A stretch of 64,000 nt of DNA from an uncultured bacterium (GCA_902761145.1 CACWJA010000002.1:253499-317498), one strand, 5' to 3'; positions 27,460 through 36,088 are shown, counted from the stretch's first letter. A program made the numbers and translations. Notes: generated from the letters alone by a model not told the origin.

Positions 27460-27487
27460 ATTGTACTCCACCCCGATGGAAAGTCAA
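27460..27487 (-). promoter_or_regulatory. Promoter with internal dyad, FISUMP gene 2
   Basis: On the minus strand TTGACT (27482-27487), 16-nt spacer with TCCA..CGGGG..TGGA, then TACAAT (27460-27465). Same design as the promoter at 20040-20068. The predicted leader is about 240 nt and carries the copy A element. Confidence 0.65.
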
Positions 27488-27538
27488 GGATTTTGTGGCT
27501 AGATATTGTTATTAATGTAATAATAATTCTATGGTAAG

Positions 27539-27653
27539 GCAACCAAAATAATACTTTTGGTACACGCTCGCTCGGCCTGTCGTTACAGGCGAGCTTCGCT
27601 CTCTACCTTCCACGTTTTTCAGGTACGGTCCCTAAAGTATTATTTCTGGTTGC
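27539..27653. repeat. Structured palindromic element (third type)
   Basis: Closing stem of 19-20 bp: GCAACCAAAATAATACTTT (27539-27557) with AAAGTATTATTTCTGGTTGC (27634-27653), one bulge. Inside is a second strong hairpin around GCTCGGCCTGT and ACAGGCGAGC, flanked by GGTA/TACC. Single copy here. With copy A it accounts for most of the 508-bp gap between the surface-protein gene and ftsQ. Confidence 0.75.
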
Positions 27654-27718
27654 TTGAAACTGCAGTGATGATATATCATCTACTATATTTCTGAGGCAGA
27701 GTTTTTGTCTAATTAACA

Positions 27719-28375
27719 TTATTTCCAATATCCCTTATACGGGATGCGGACGTCTATGTATTGAAACTCGGTGATTCCCTGGCCTGCTAGGTAGCGAAGC
27801 ATCCTATCAGCATCTTCTACAGATACAGCAGTGGGGCGATCGATGTACATTTTAATATACCCCGGATATCCATCTAGATAAAAATCTACTTCACGTATAG
27901 CGCCAGATGGAACCACAGCTTTGACTGGAGTGTATCCAAGGCTACGGTAGTCTACTTCTGCCTGGCCAATATATTCGCTCATACGGCTGGTGATGCCACT
28001 GCCTGCGGCCGCGTCTTCGTCTATTACTTCTATTGTGGGCTTGTAGGTGATGTTTTCTACTGCAGTATCTGAGCGGAATTGGTCTTTTTCGTGGAAAAAT
28101 TCAAAATAGACGACAACTATCGCAACTACCAGAAGGATAAATCCGATACTCACAAAAAACACTCGTGCATGCTGGCGACGTTTGTCTTTTTGCCGGGCGG
28201 CCATGCGCTCGTTGGCCGTCTCTAGATGTTCCCTTTGCTCGCCAATGGTGCGGCCAGATCTCATAGTAGAATGGCGGTTGGCGCTACGGCGAGCCAAAGT
28301 TGGCGGTGCTGGTGCGGCATCTGGAGTTGGTGCAGATGGTTGCTGTGTTTGTTTCTTTTTTTTGATAATACCCAC
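27719..28375 (-). CDS. ftsQ: Divergent FtsQ/DivIB-like division protein
   Basis: 218 residues, last gene of the division/wall cluster, 10 nt after murG. A basic, Pro/Ala-rich cytoplasmic tail is followed by a membrane helix (VFFVSIGFILLVVAIVVVYF) and an outer domain. Its end, FQYIDVRIPYKGYWK, matches the conserved C-terminal strand of FtsQ proteins that binds FtsB. The POTRA region is poorly conserved, so the assignment rests on position, topology and the C-terminal strand. No clear terminator follows. Confidence 0.65.
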   Translation of the reverse strand: MGIIKKKKQTQQPSAPTPDAAPAPPTLARRSANRHSTMRSGRTIGEQREHLETANERMAARQKDKRRQHARVFFVSIGFILLVVAIVVVYFEFFHEKDQFRSDTAVENITYKPTIEVIDEDAAAGSGITSRMSEYIGQAEVDYRSLGYTPVKAVVPSGAIREVDFYLDGYPGYIKMYIDRPTAVSVEDADRMLRYLAGQGITEFQYIDVRIPYKGYWK

Positions 28376-28385
28376 CTCTGGCTCC

Positions 28386-29621
28386 TCAAGCTTCTTCTAG
28401 AATTATTTCGGCAAGACGCTTAGCGGCGTCGGAACGAGCTTCTTTAGCTAGACTATCGGCCATATCGGCACGCAGACGTGGAGATTTGACCAGATGACGG
28501 ATCTCGTCTAGCAAAAGCGTAGGGTTCGCTAGCATGTCGGCGTCTTTTACTACTGCGGCAGCATGAGCCTCAGCTAATCTTTCGGCGTTTTTGATCTGGT
28601 GGCCACCAGGAAGGCGCTCGTATGGCACCAAGATAGTAGCTTTACCCAGTGCCGCCATTTCGGCAATAGTGGTAGCACCGGCACGTGATACTACTACATC
28701 GGCAGCACCCATGAGCTCGTTCATGGTGGTATTAAACTCCCACATGCGGAAGTTAGATTCTAGACTAGCTTTGTCCCAAGATTCGTATTTTTTGAGGTCT
28801 ACCATGGATTCGTAGTGCTTGCGCCCAGCCACTAGCCCTACAGATGTGAACTTTAGTAGCTCTGGCAAGATCTGGCGGGTGGCTTCATTGAGATTTGCTG
28901 ACCCCTGCGAACCGCCAGTAATCACTACTAGAGGCTTATCTGGATTAAAAGAAAAAGCTTTTTTGAGCGAAAGTTGCTTGGTAGGAGTGATATGCGTGAA
29001 GTCTGCAGCGACTGGGATGCCAGTCCAGATATAATTTGGATGCTTGGCTTGCATTTCCTCTGAAATGGGCATACCGAAGGCTACTTTGCGGGCGCGACGC
29101 ATCAGTAAGCGATTGGCTAGCCCCGCTACAGTGTCGGACTCATGGATGATATACGGTATGCGGAAAAGTCTAGCGATAAGTCCTACAGGCAGGCAAACAT
29201 AGCCACCTTTTAAGAAAATGACGTCTGGGCGCGATGATTTCTTCACTAAACGAAAGAGAGCTGTAAAAATACCAATAATAAAACCAAAAAAACCAAGGAT
29301 ATTACCTATGATTAGGTCCTTAATGGTGATATTTAGATAGATAAAATAATCTTTAAAATGCCAATCTGAGTATCTGTGAAACTTACCAGCAGGAATACGA
29401 CGAACTCGGATGTATGGGCCGCGAGCACGCCTGGCGGACTTAGATTCTTCACCCCATGGCACACCTAGCTCGGTAGTGAGCTTGGTGACGTTTTTGTAAT
29501 ATTTGAAGTCTGTCCAAAATTCCACGGTTGCACGTGGCTTTGACTTAAGTATTTCACGAACTACGGCGACTGCTGGTGTGATGTGTCCCCCCGAGCCTCC
29601 GCCTACTACTAATATCTTCAT
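28386..29621 (-). CDS. murG: UDP-GlcNAc:lipid-linked MurNAc-pentapeptide transferase MurG
   Basis: Makes lipid II from lipid I on the inner face of the membrane. The N-terminal GGGSGGHITPAVAV, the GGYVCLPVGLIARL loop, VITGGSQGSANLNE, SRAGATTIAEMAALGK and LPGGHQIKNAERL are all MurG signatures. At 411 residues it is about 50 longer than usual. The extra length lies near residues 90-135 and includes a hydrophobic stretch (IIGNILGFFGFIIGIFTALF) likely to strengthen membrane contact. GGGAGG precedes the ATG. The start lies inside the ftsW gene. Confidence 0.93.
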   Translation of the reverse strand: MKILVVGGGSGGHITPAVAVVREILKSKPRATVEFWTDFKYYKNVTKLTTELGVPWGEESKSARRARGPYIRVRRIPAGKFHRYSDWHFKDYFIYLNITIKDLIIGNILGFFGFIIGIFTALFRLVKKSSRPDVIFLKGGYVCLPVGLIARLFRIPYIIHESDTVAGLANRLLMRRARKVAFGMPISEEMQAKHPNYIWTGIPVAADFTHITPTKQLSLKKAFSFNPDKPLVVITGGSQGSANLNEATRQILPELLKFTSVGLVAGRKHYESMVDLKKYESWDKASLESNFRMWEFNTTMNELMGAADVVVSRAGATTIAEMAALGKATILVPYERLPGGHQIKNAERLAEAHAAAVVKDADMLANPTLLLDEIRHLVKSPRLRADMADSLAKEARSDAAKRLAEIILEEA

Positions 29622-30786
29622 TTCTTATTACCTCCCTACTAGTATAACACGAAAGTTGCAAAACGAGCCCAATAGCAAAAGCAATAAAGATCATGCTAGT
29701 ACCGCCATAAGAGAGCAGCGGCAAGGTAATACCAGTAACTGGCACCAGGCTAGTCATAGCCATGATATTTACCACCACTTGTGCAAGCATCCAAGAAAAC
29801 ACTCCTACTACCAAGATACGCTCGTTTGACTCTGTAGTTCCCTCCGCAACTTTGAGCATACGTAGCAGCATGGCGCCAAAAATAGCTATAACAATAAACA
29901 GCCCGACGAACCCAAATGTTTCGCCCATAATTGCAAAGACAGAGTCATTGATAGACTCCGGTAGATAGCCAGTAGCCTGGACGGAATTCCCTACCCCTAC
30001 GCCAAACATGCCACCCGTGCCAATAGCTAGCATCGCGTTGTCTATATGATAGGTAGAGTCTGTGCTTTCACCGCCAGTAAGAGTGGTGAGCCAGGCGGTA
30101 ACACGCTCCATACGGTGAGTAGAGGTTATCACGGATCCTACTGCGAGCCCCAGTACTATGGCTAGCATTATAAGGTATTGTTTGGCAGATAGGCCAGATA
30201 CTAGAAGCGTGCCAAATATTATAGCAATAAGTGCCACACCAGTACCTAGGTCCCCCTGGGCGATAACCACTAGAAATAGCGAAAGTCCGCACACTATAAT
30301 AAGTGGCAGCCAGAATTCTTGCCACTGGCCCACTACGCCTTCTTCCCTCTTGCGAGCTAGAAAATCCGCCATATATATTACCATGGCAAGCTTCAGGAGC
30401 TCTGCAGGCTGAAAGCTAAGCCCGCCGATATTGAACCACCGACATTCACCAAGCTCACATTTTACTAGAGACGAATGAGCCATGGCTAGTACCCATAGCA
30501 AGCCAGATAATATAAGAGCTATGATCATAAGTGGCTTGGCGAATTTATTGATGTATTTGTATGGGATCCATTTGAAGGCAGCGAAAAACGCTATTAGAGC
30601 TAGTCCTACAGAGCGTAATTGCCCTACGAAAAAGAAGTCTGAGTCGTAATCAGTGCCGTAGGTATTATTAAGAACATTTGCGCGCATAGGGCCGATAGCA
30701 TATATGACAATAAGCCCTACCGCCATTAGCCCCAAAGCAGAAAAAAGTACTACTAGGTCTGACTTGTGCTTGCGGATGGCAGACAT
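29554..30786 (-). CDS. ftsW: FtsW/RodA-family lipid II polymerase
   Basis: SEDS glycosyltransferase of the divisome: multiple membrane helices, WFNIGGLSFQPAELLKLA, GDLGTGVALIAI and the C-terminal VPVTGITLPLLSYGGTSMI motif. It starts at ATG 30786, one base overlapping the mraY stop (TAATG), so the genes are coupled. The last roughly 24 codons (SRRRLGGTHHTSSRRSS) run 68 nt into murG and resemble no known FtsW tail, suggesting loss of an earlier stop codon. Confidence 0.92.
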   Translation of the reverse strand: MSAIRKHKSDLVVLFSALGLMAVGLIVIYAIGPMRANVLNNTYGTDYDSDFFFVGQLRSVGLALIAFFAAFKWIPYKYINKFAKPLMIIALILSGLLWVLAMAHSSLVKCELGECRWFNIGGLSFQPAELLKLAMVIYMADFLARKREEGVVGQWQEFWLPLIIVCGLSLFLVVIAQGDLGTGVALIAIIFGTLLVSGLSAKQYLIMLAIVLGLAVGSVITSTHRMERVTAWLTTLTGGESTDSTYHIDNAMLAIGTGGMFGVGVGNSVQATGYLPESINDSVFAIMGETFGFVGLFIVIAIFGAMLLRMLKVAEGTTESNERILVVGVFSWMLAQVVVNIMAMTSLVPVTGITLPLLSYGGTSMIFIAFAIGLVLQLSCYTSREVIRNEDISSRRRLGGTHHTSSRRSS

Positions 30787-31811
30787 TAGATCGCGCCTCC
30801 TGTAGCTGCGATAAATACCCCTACAATAGCACAGACCCCAGCTATAATCCAAAATCGCATTACGATCTTGGCTTCACCCCAGCCTTTGGCTTCTAGATGA
30901 TGATGAAGTGGTGCTGAGATAAAGATTTTGCGATGAAAGAATTTCTTGGAAACAAGCTGGATAAGACTAGAGCTGGTTTCTACTACGAAAGGCAAGCCTA
31001 TGATAGGTAGCAGCAAGAAAGAATTTGTCATCATAGATACAACACCAAGCCCTGCACCAAGTGCAAAAGAGCCTGTGTCACCCATCATAAAGCGTGCTGG
31101 CGGCACGTTAAACCAAATATAGCTAAGTAGCCACCCTATCACCGTGAGACAAAATCCAAACAACATGATATTGCCCTGGAACAAGGCTATTGCGCCAAAA
31201 GCAGCATATGCGAGCATCGCAAGCCCACCAGACAATCCGTCTAAACCATCAGTAATATTAACGGCGTTAGACGTAGCCACCACGGCAAAAGCGAAGATGA
31301 GCATTACTACCGAAGCACCAATCTCGAAATTCCCTACAAATGGCACTAGGATAGTAGTCCAGCCTAACTTATAGGCAAAAAACCAGCCAAGTGCTATGCC
31401 TACTGCAGAAATCAGCACAAATTTAACTGGACCGCGCAACCCCGCTGCGCCCTTCCCTGACCCGAATATATTGATGGCGTCGTCGATCATGCCTACAAAT
31501 GCACCGCCCAGAAAGCCCGCAAGTGGCAGCCAGGTTTGTCCACGATCTAGGTTAAAAATCCATGTAACCAAGGTGACAGCTAATACACCCACGAGGCCTG
31601 CCATAGTCGGAAAAACTCGTTTAAACTTGTGGGCATGGAGCTTGGTCATCACTGGCAAAGCTTTGCCGTCTACTGTGGTTTGCTTTTGTTTCTTCCAAAA
31701 CTTATATTTGTAGGCAAAATGCGTGTAAATAGGTGTAAGAAGCATGGAGAACAAGAAGCCGGCTAGTGCCAAGAGTAATCCATAAAATACTTCGTCGTTG
31801 ATGTGTTCCAT
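30786..31811 (-). CDS. mraY: Phospho-MurNAc-pentapeptide transferase MraY
   Basis: Integral membrane enzyme making lipid I from UDP-MurNAc-pentapeptide and undecaprenyl phosphate. GGAFVGMIDDAIN carries the paired aspartates. NAVNITDGLDGLSGG, MGDTGSFALG and PLHHHLEAKGW are diagnostic. The length of 341 and the helix pattern are normal. AAGGAGAT precedes the ATG, and the gene follows ftsI by 11 nt. Confidence 0.95.
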   Translation of the reverse strand: MEHINDEVFYGLLLALAGFLFSMLLTPIYTHFAYKYKFWKKQKQTTVDGKALPVMTKLHAHKFKRVFPTMAGLVGVLAVTLVTWIFNLDRGQTWLPLAGFLGGAFVGMIDDAINIFGSGKGAAGLRGPVKFVLISAVGIALGWFFAYKLGWTTILVPFVGNFEIGASVVMLIFAFAVVATSNAVNITDGLDGLSGGLAMLAYAAFGAIALFQGNIMLFGFCLTVIGWLLSYIWFNVPPARFMMGDTGSFALGAGLGVVSMMTNSFLLLPIIGLPFVVETSSSLIQLVSKKFFHRKIFISAPLHHHLEAKGWGEAKIVMRFWIIAGVCAIVGVFIAATGGAI

Positions 31812-31822
31812 TTATCTCCTTA

Positions 31823-33613
31823 TCATTTTGGTTGAACTTTATAGTAATCAATAGTGTAGTTTGACATTGAGTCAAAGAGGCTTCCGGCATTTTGAGTACC
31901 GTCTATTTGCTGCCCCTCTGCCCATATTTTAACCATTATCGTGTATTTTGGCAACTCCCCATTTGATCCGACAAAGCCGATATATGTGCCTACGGTCTCA
32001 CTCATAGTGTCGTCGTAAGCACCATTTTTGATGACCTGTGCAGTACCGGACTTACCGCCGATGCTATAGCCGGATCGGTCTATTCCATTGGCTCTTTTGG
32101 AAGTGCGGTTGTATACTAAAAGATCGCGCATTGTTGAACTAGTATCGTCGGATAGTATTTTATCTTCTATTGCGTCTTTATGTTCGGATGTGATTAGTTC
32201 TCCATTTGTCAAAGTGCCTTCAATAATTGTGGGAGTACGATAAGTGCCACCGTTGATTACCGCCGAAAAAGCAGTGGCCACTTGTATCATGGTAAGGCTG
32301 AGATTTTGCCCGAAGGTCATATTGGCGTAGACAGAGTCACGGCCCCAGCCTTCGTTGGGGTCTGGGATAAACCCTACTTCTTCCATTATTTCTATGCCAG
32401 TAGGCTGCCCCAGGCGGAATTTGTTGTAGTAGTAATCGTAGAGTTTTTCTCGGCCAGCTTGATTAATAGCGCTAGGGTTGCCACCCAAGAGCTTTAGTGC
32501 ATAGATGGAGCCCGTATTTAGCGACCAGCTTAGCGCCGTGCGCATATCAATAGTACCGTAGAGCGAGGCGCTCTGCACGGCATTATTAATTTTCCAACCG
32601 TCTATTATTTCGTAGCCTTCGTTAAAATAGGTGGTTTCCGGAGTCATTAAGCCCTCATTGATTGCAGCTGAAAAAGCGAAGTTCTTGCACACTGATGCTG
32701 GCTCATATGGGACATCGGTTACGTAATTCATGTAGGCAGAGGCGTCGGTTACATTGCCGTAATCGCCTGGATTATAAGTTGGTACATTTACCATAGCAAG
32801 CACTTTGCTTGTATTCGAATCCATCACGATAGCGGCAGCATTTGTAGCTGCGGTCGAAGCTACGGCATTAGCTGCTACTTCTTCTAGCCCCAGCTGCAAT
32901 CCCCTGTCTACTGTTAGTACCACGTTTTTACCGTCTTCGGCAGGGATTTTAGTATTGTCGCTGCCAATAGATAGTGCAACTTTGTTAACATCGGCCGTGG
33001 CTTTGAGTAGACCATCTTTACCAGACAAAATATCATTGAATGATCCTTCTACTCCATATTGTCCTAGCCCGTCAGAATTAACAAATCCAAGCAATCCAGA
33101 AGCCATCTCGCCCTCTGGATATACGCGCTGATTGTTTGGCTGGAACCATACAGCAGACAAACCTTCTTCGGCAATTTTGTCGGCAGCAGTGCGAGGAACA
33201 TTCTTCGCGACTATAGAATATCTTAACCCCTCGGTATTATATACTTCATCCAGGTCTGCAGTGGTATAATCACTGGCGTAAGTACCCAGTGCGCGCTTAA
33301 TACCATCTTTGTCCGTGACAGACGGATCTATGATTACATTGTATGTGGTTTGGTTGAGTACTACCGACACGGGCTCACCTTCGTCCATCATGTAAATCTC
33401 GCCGCGCTTTGCCACGATGGTCTCGAGCAGGGTGTGTTCTTCGTCTGCTTTGGCTAGCCAGGCGTCATGCTCGATAATTTGAATAAAAAATAGCCGTATC
33501 AAAATAATGGCTAATAAAATAAGTACGACATTTCGCAAGATCTTGATACGGTGGCGCAAATACTTGATAGAATTTGCATCAACACTAGCTGCAGAATAAT
33601 TAGTCCGCGGCAT
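31823..33613 (-). CDS. ftsI: Penicillin-binding protein 2/FtsI transpeptidase
   Basis: Class B PBP cross-linking septal peptidoglycan. A membrane helix near residues 25-48 (NVVLILLAIILIRLFFIQII) is followed by a dimerisation domain with AKRGEIYMMD. The transpeptidase domain has SVCK (active-site Ser near 306), SLN in WSLNTGS and KSGT in GGKSGTAQV. The most likely start is ATG 33613 (MPRTNYSAAS), 14 nt inside ftsL; the longer frame lacks support. There is no PASTA domain. Confidence 0.92.
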   Translation of the reverse strand: MPRTNYSAASVDANSIKYLRHRIKILRNVVLILLAIILIRLFFIQIIEHDAWLAKADEEHTLLETIVAKRGEIYMMDEGEPVSVVLNQTTYNVIIDPSVTDKDGIKRALGTYASDYTTADLDEVYNTEGLRYSIVAKNVPRTAADKIAEEGLSAVWFQPNNQRVYPEGEMASGLLGFVNSDGLGQYGVEGSFNDILSGKDGLLKATADVNKVALSIGSDNTKIPAEDGKNVVLTVDRGLQLGLEEVAANAVASTAATNAAAIVMDSNTSKVLAMVNVPTYNPGDYGNVTDASAYMNYVTDVPYEPASVCKNFAFSAAINEGLMTPETTYFNEGYEIIDGWKINNAVQSASLYGTIDMRTALSWSLNTGSIYALKLLGGNPSAINQAGREKLYDYYYNKFRLGQPTGIEIMEEVGFIPDPNEGWGRDSVYANMTFGQNLSLTMIQVATAFSAVINGGTYRTPTIIEGTLTNGELITSEHKDAIEDKILSDDTSSTMRDLLVYNRTSKRANGIDRSGYSIGGKSGTAQVIKNGAYDDTMSETVGTYIGFVGSNGELPKYTIMVKIWAEGQQIDGTQNAGSLFDSMSNYTIDYYKVQPK

Positions 33614-33959
33614 AGCCAGTAACTGTAGCGTCTTCCATTGCGGCTGCGACAGTACTATTTTTGGCGTTAGCAACAGAATTTAGACGCGCTTTCTCGACTG
33701 CTAAGTCGTCTTTTTTTGCATTCATTTCGGTAATTTCACTTTCAACATTGGATATTTCATAGTCAAAACTAGTGGCTTTAGTGCCTTCTGATACATAAAT
33801 AAGCCCGAAGACCAAGGTAATCATACTTATAATTACAATTTGCGAAATAGAGCCTAGGCCTCTTTTGGTATGACGAACAGTATTGCGATTGCGCGCAAAA
33901 GTTGAATTAAAAGTAGAATTCGATGTTCTTCTAGTAGTATATGATGTGTGTTCTCGCAT
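33600..33959 (-). CDS. ftsL: FtsL-like division protein
   Basis: 119 residues from ATG 33959, with GCGAGGAA before it. A basic, Ser/Thr/Arg-rich cytoplasmic tail, one membrane helix (IVIISMITLVFGLIYV) and a coiled coil (FDYEISNVESEITEMNAKKD) give the FtsL topology. Its place between rsmH and ftsI is the standard ftsL locus. Sequence conservation in FtsL is always low, so the name rests on topology and position. Confidence 0.75.
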   Translation of the reverse strand: MREHTSYTTRRTSNSTFNSTFARNRNTVRHTKRGLGSISQIVIISMITLVFGLIYVSEGTKATSFDYEISNVESEITEMNAKKDDLAVEKARLNSVANAKNSTVAAAMEDATVTGYAAD

Positions 33960-34025
33960 TTTTTCCTCGCTTATTTTGTATTTTTGTTTTATGTTTGTAT
34001 ATTGGGTCAAAGATAATGTCTTAGT

Positions 34026-34182
34026 CCGAGGAGTTTTTACAACCAGAGCTATAAGTAAATTATAAAAACTCGCTCGGGAAGGTCATACACTTCACACTCT
34101 CTTTTCACCCTACTTGGCAGGCCGGGTAGGCCCATATCGCTAATCCTGAAACTAGGTGGGGAGTTTTGATGCCCCACCTAGG
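34026..34182 (-). promoter_or_regulatory. Paired stem-loops in the rsmH-ftsL spacer
   Basis: Hairpin 1 (34152-34181) pairs CTAGGTGGGG with CCCCACCTAG, 10 nt after the mini-ORF stop. Hairpin 2 (34026-34042 with 34060-34077) pairs CCGAG and GAGTTTTTAC blocks. Neither has a strong T tract on the minus strand, so attenuation, processing or translation control of ftsL are all possible. Confidence 0.45.
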
Positions 34183-34191
34183 AAGGAAGAC

Positions 34192-34257
34192 TTAGCGGAA
34201 ATGTACCTTCACTGTTTGTTTGCGCGATTTGTTCGCGACCAAAATTTGCTTTGGCAT
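34192..34257 (-). CDS. Candidate 21-aa basic leader peptide
   Basis: ATG with AGGAGG at good spacing opens a 21-codon frame, MPKQILVANKSRKQTVKVHF plus Arg, ending in TAA. It lies 31 nt after rsmH and just before a strong hairpin. The good ribosome-binding site argues for translation; function as a leader peptide or tiny protein is unknown. Confidence 0.45.
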   Translation of the reverse strand: MPKQILVANKSRKQTVKVHFR

Positions 34258-34288
34258 TTTGCCTCCTTTTATTTTATTGTTTATTTTA

Positions 34289-35161
34289 TCAATTCCGCTT
34301 TGCTACTCGCAGTTTGGCGCTTCTAGCTCGCGGGTTGATAACTATTTCCTGGGGGTCCGCAACGATTGGTTTCCTGGTGACGATTTCAAGATCTGACTCT
34401 TCGCCATAGCTAGAGGCTTCTTTGAAATAATCTTTTACCAACCGATCTTCTAAGCTATGGAAAGTAATGATACCTACGCGGCCGTTAGGATTAAGAAGTT
34501 TTGACAAAAGTGGCAGCGTGCGTTCTATTTCGCCAAGTTCGTCATTTACTGCTATCCGTATAGCCTGGAAAATGCGAGCTGCAGGGTGAGTTTTGGAGTA
34601 CTTAGACTTACTAATAATAATATCAGCAAGTGCTTTGGTGCTCGTAACTGGACGATGGTGGACGATTTCCCTTGCCAGCATCTTGGCACGACCTGGTTTT
34701 TCTTCGCCAAACCTAACCAAGATATCCGCAAGCTGAGTTTCTTTGTAGTGATTTACTATATCACTAGCAGTAAGACTCTGCCTTTTATCCATTCGCATAT
34801 CTAGAGGGCCTTCCGACCTAAACGAAAAACCTCTATCTTCCATGTCTAATTGCGGAGAAGAAACTCCAAAATCCGCGAGTATTATATCAAAAGAGTTTCC
34901 ACACTCGATCAACTGTTGCACTGCACTATAAAAATCCGTGTGTAATAGCTGGATATCGGATGGAAATTTGTCCTTGAGATAATTAATGGCAAATTCATCG
35001 CGGTCCACTAATACAGAACCCTTATATTGTTGTGTTACATCCAAAATTTCCTTAGCATGACCTCCGTAACCAGCCGTTAAATCTAAATATCGTTCACCCG
35101 GCTTTGGGCTTAGAGTTGCTAAGACTTCTGATAGTAATACAGGGATATGTAATTTCTCCAT
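34289..35161 (-). CDS. rsmH: 16S rRNA m4C1402 methyltransferase RsmH (MraW)
   Basis: SAM-dependent methyltransferase and first gene of the division cluster. YLDLTAGYGGHA is the SAM-binding motif; ILADFGVSSPQLD, RGFSFRSEGPLDMRMD and TFHSLEDRLVKDYF are family signatures. ATG 35161 (MEKLHIPVLL) is chosen over the in-frame ATG at 35176 because TATAAT lies exactly 6 nt upstream, predicting a leaderless mRNA. Length 290 is slightly short. Confidence 0.94.
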   Translation of the reverse strand: MEKLHIPVLLSEVLATLSPKPGERYLDLTAGYGGHAKEILDVTQQYKGSVLVDRDEFAINYLKDKFPSDIQLLHTDFYSAVQQLIECGNSFDIILADFGVSSPQLDMEDRGFSFRSEGPLDMRMDKRQSLTASDIVNHYKETQLADILVRFGEEKPGRAKMLAREIVHHRPVTSTKALADIIISKSKYSKTHPAARIFQAIRIAVNDELGEIERTLPLLSKLLNPNGRVGIITFHSLEDRLVKDYFKEASSYGEESDLEIVTRKPIVADPQEIVINPRARSAKLRVAKRN

Positions 35162-35177
35162 ATTTATATTATACAAC

Positions 35178-35435
35178 GTTTGAGATCGCTCAACTAGAAA
35201 CTATAGCATGTTTGTATTTGTTTGATTTTTGTTTAGTTCACAATTTATCCACTACAATTTGATTTGCGCGAAGCAAATCGTATATTGTAGCCGTTGAGAG
35301 ACTTATTGTGTTTTAGACCATATATAGAGTTTATTGGGAGGTGTGTTAAGGAAGGAACGCACGATTATTTTGACGCATCTCGCTTAATATTTAATGCGTG
35401 CCGTAGCTCCTAGATGGCCGATCTCAAACTTTTTT
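35178..35435 (+). ncRNA. Candidate structured RNA with closing stem and T tract
   Basis: GTTTGAGATCG (35178-35188) pairs perfectly with CGATCTCAAAC (35419-35429), immediately followed by TTTTTT. Inside are hairpins around GATTTGC-GCGAA-GCAAATC (flanked by CTACAAT and TATTGTAG), GTGTGTT/AACGCAC and ACGCAT/ATGCGT. TATTAT at 35167-35172 could be the -10, but no -35 is evident. No protein gene fits in this 579-bp gap. Confidence 0.4.
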
Positions 35436-35663
35436 AATGTACGATTTTGTTTAGCGTTTTTGTTTAATCATTCGCTGACTTAAGTGTATGATATTTCTAC
35501 AAAAAAAGCAAGAGTTTTTTACGACTTTTTTAACATAAAGTTTTCCACAATTGTGTAAAACTTCTCTGTTAATTTTCCCGAACAAACCCAGTTGACTACC
35601 CTCAATTTTGTTTTATAATAACCGAACGTTCCCTGTTTTTGATATGGCTCTTCTCTGTTACAT

Positions 35664-35692
35664 TTGACTTTTTAATATAATTATGCTATGAT
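35664..35692 (+). promoter_or_regulatory. Promoter of the 113-aa orphan gene
   Basis: TTGACT (35664-35669), 17-nt spacer, TATGAT (35687-35692), similar in spacer composition to the promoters at 6062 and 63676. Confidence 0.7.
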
Positions 35693-35740
35693 TAGAGGTG
35701 ATTACCATTATCACGAATTCTATCAAGGAGGTGGTAAATA

Positions 35741-36082
35741 ATGGTAAAAGCACTTTGCTATAGTGTGAAGCTGGATATTTCAGTCGACGATTGGCCCGGT
35801 GGCATTGTTCTAGTTGAGAAGTATATTTCCCCAGATGATGATATCGATCAATGCTTAGGTACATTCAGGACGCTCAGAGATGAAGCACAAGACGATAGCC
35901 AAAAGTCTGGTTACGGCAAATGTGCTATAGTACTGAGTTACGCTCAAGAACTTGGTGGCAAGCTAGGCTCATTGACCATTTCCCCATCAAGCCTTTCATT
36001 CGTACTGGAATTTGCAAAATTAAAGTGTTTACAGGAATACTGTAACGGATTAGAAAACTTTAATGACAGCCTCATTCTTTAG
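35741..36082 (+). CDS. Hypothetical protein, 113 aa, monocistronic
   Basis: Not recognised. It is a soluble acidic protein with likely alpha/beta fold; the central part KCAIVLSYAQELGGKLGSL and the four cysteines are its only notable features. AAGGAGGTGG is a near-perfect anti-16S match before the ATG. It has its own promoter (35664) and terminator (36089), the same single-gene layout as the orphans at 5458 and 63318. Confidence 0.65.
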   Translation: MVKALCYSVKLDISVDDWPGGIVLVEKYISPDDDIDQCLGTFRTLRDEAQDDSQKSGYGKCAIVLSYAQELGGKLGSLTISPSSLSFVLEFAKLKCLQEYCNGLENFNDSLIL

Positions 36083-36088
36083 CATTAT

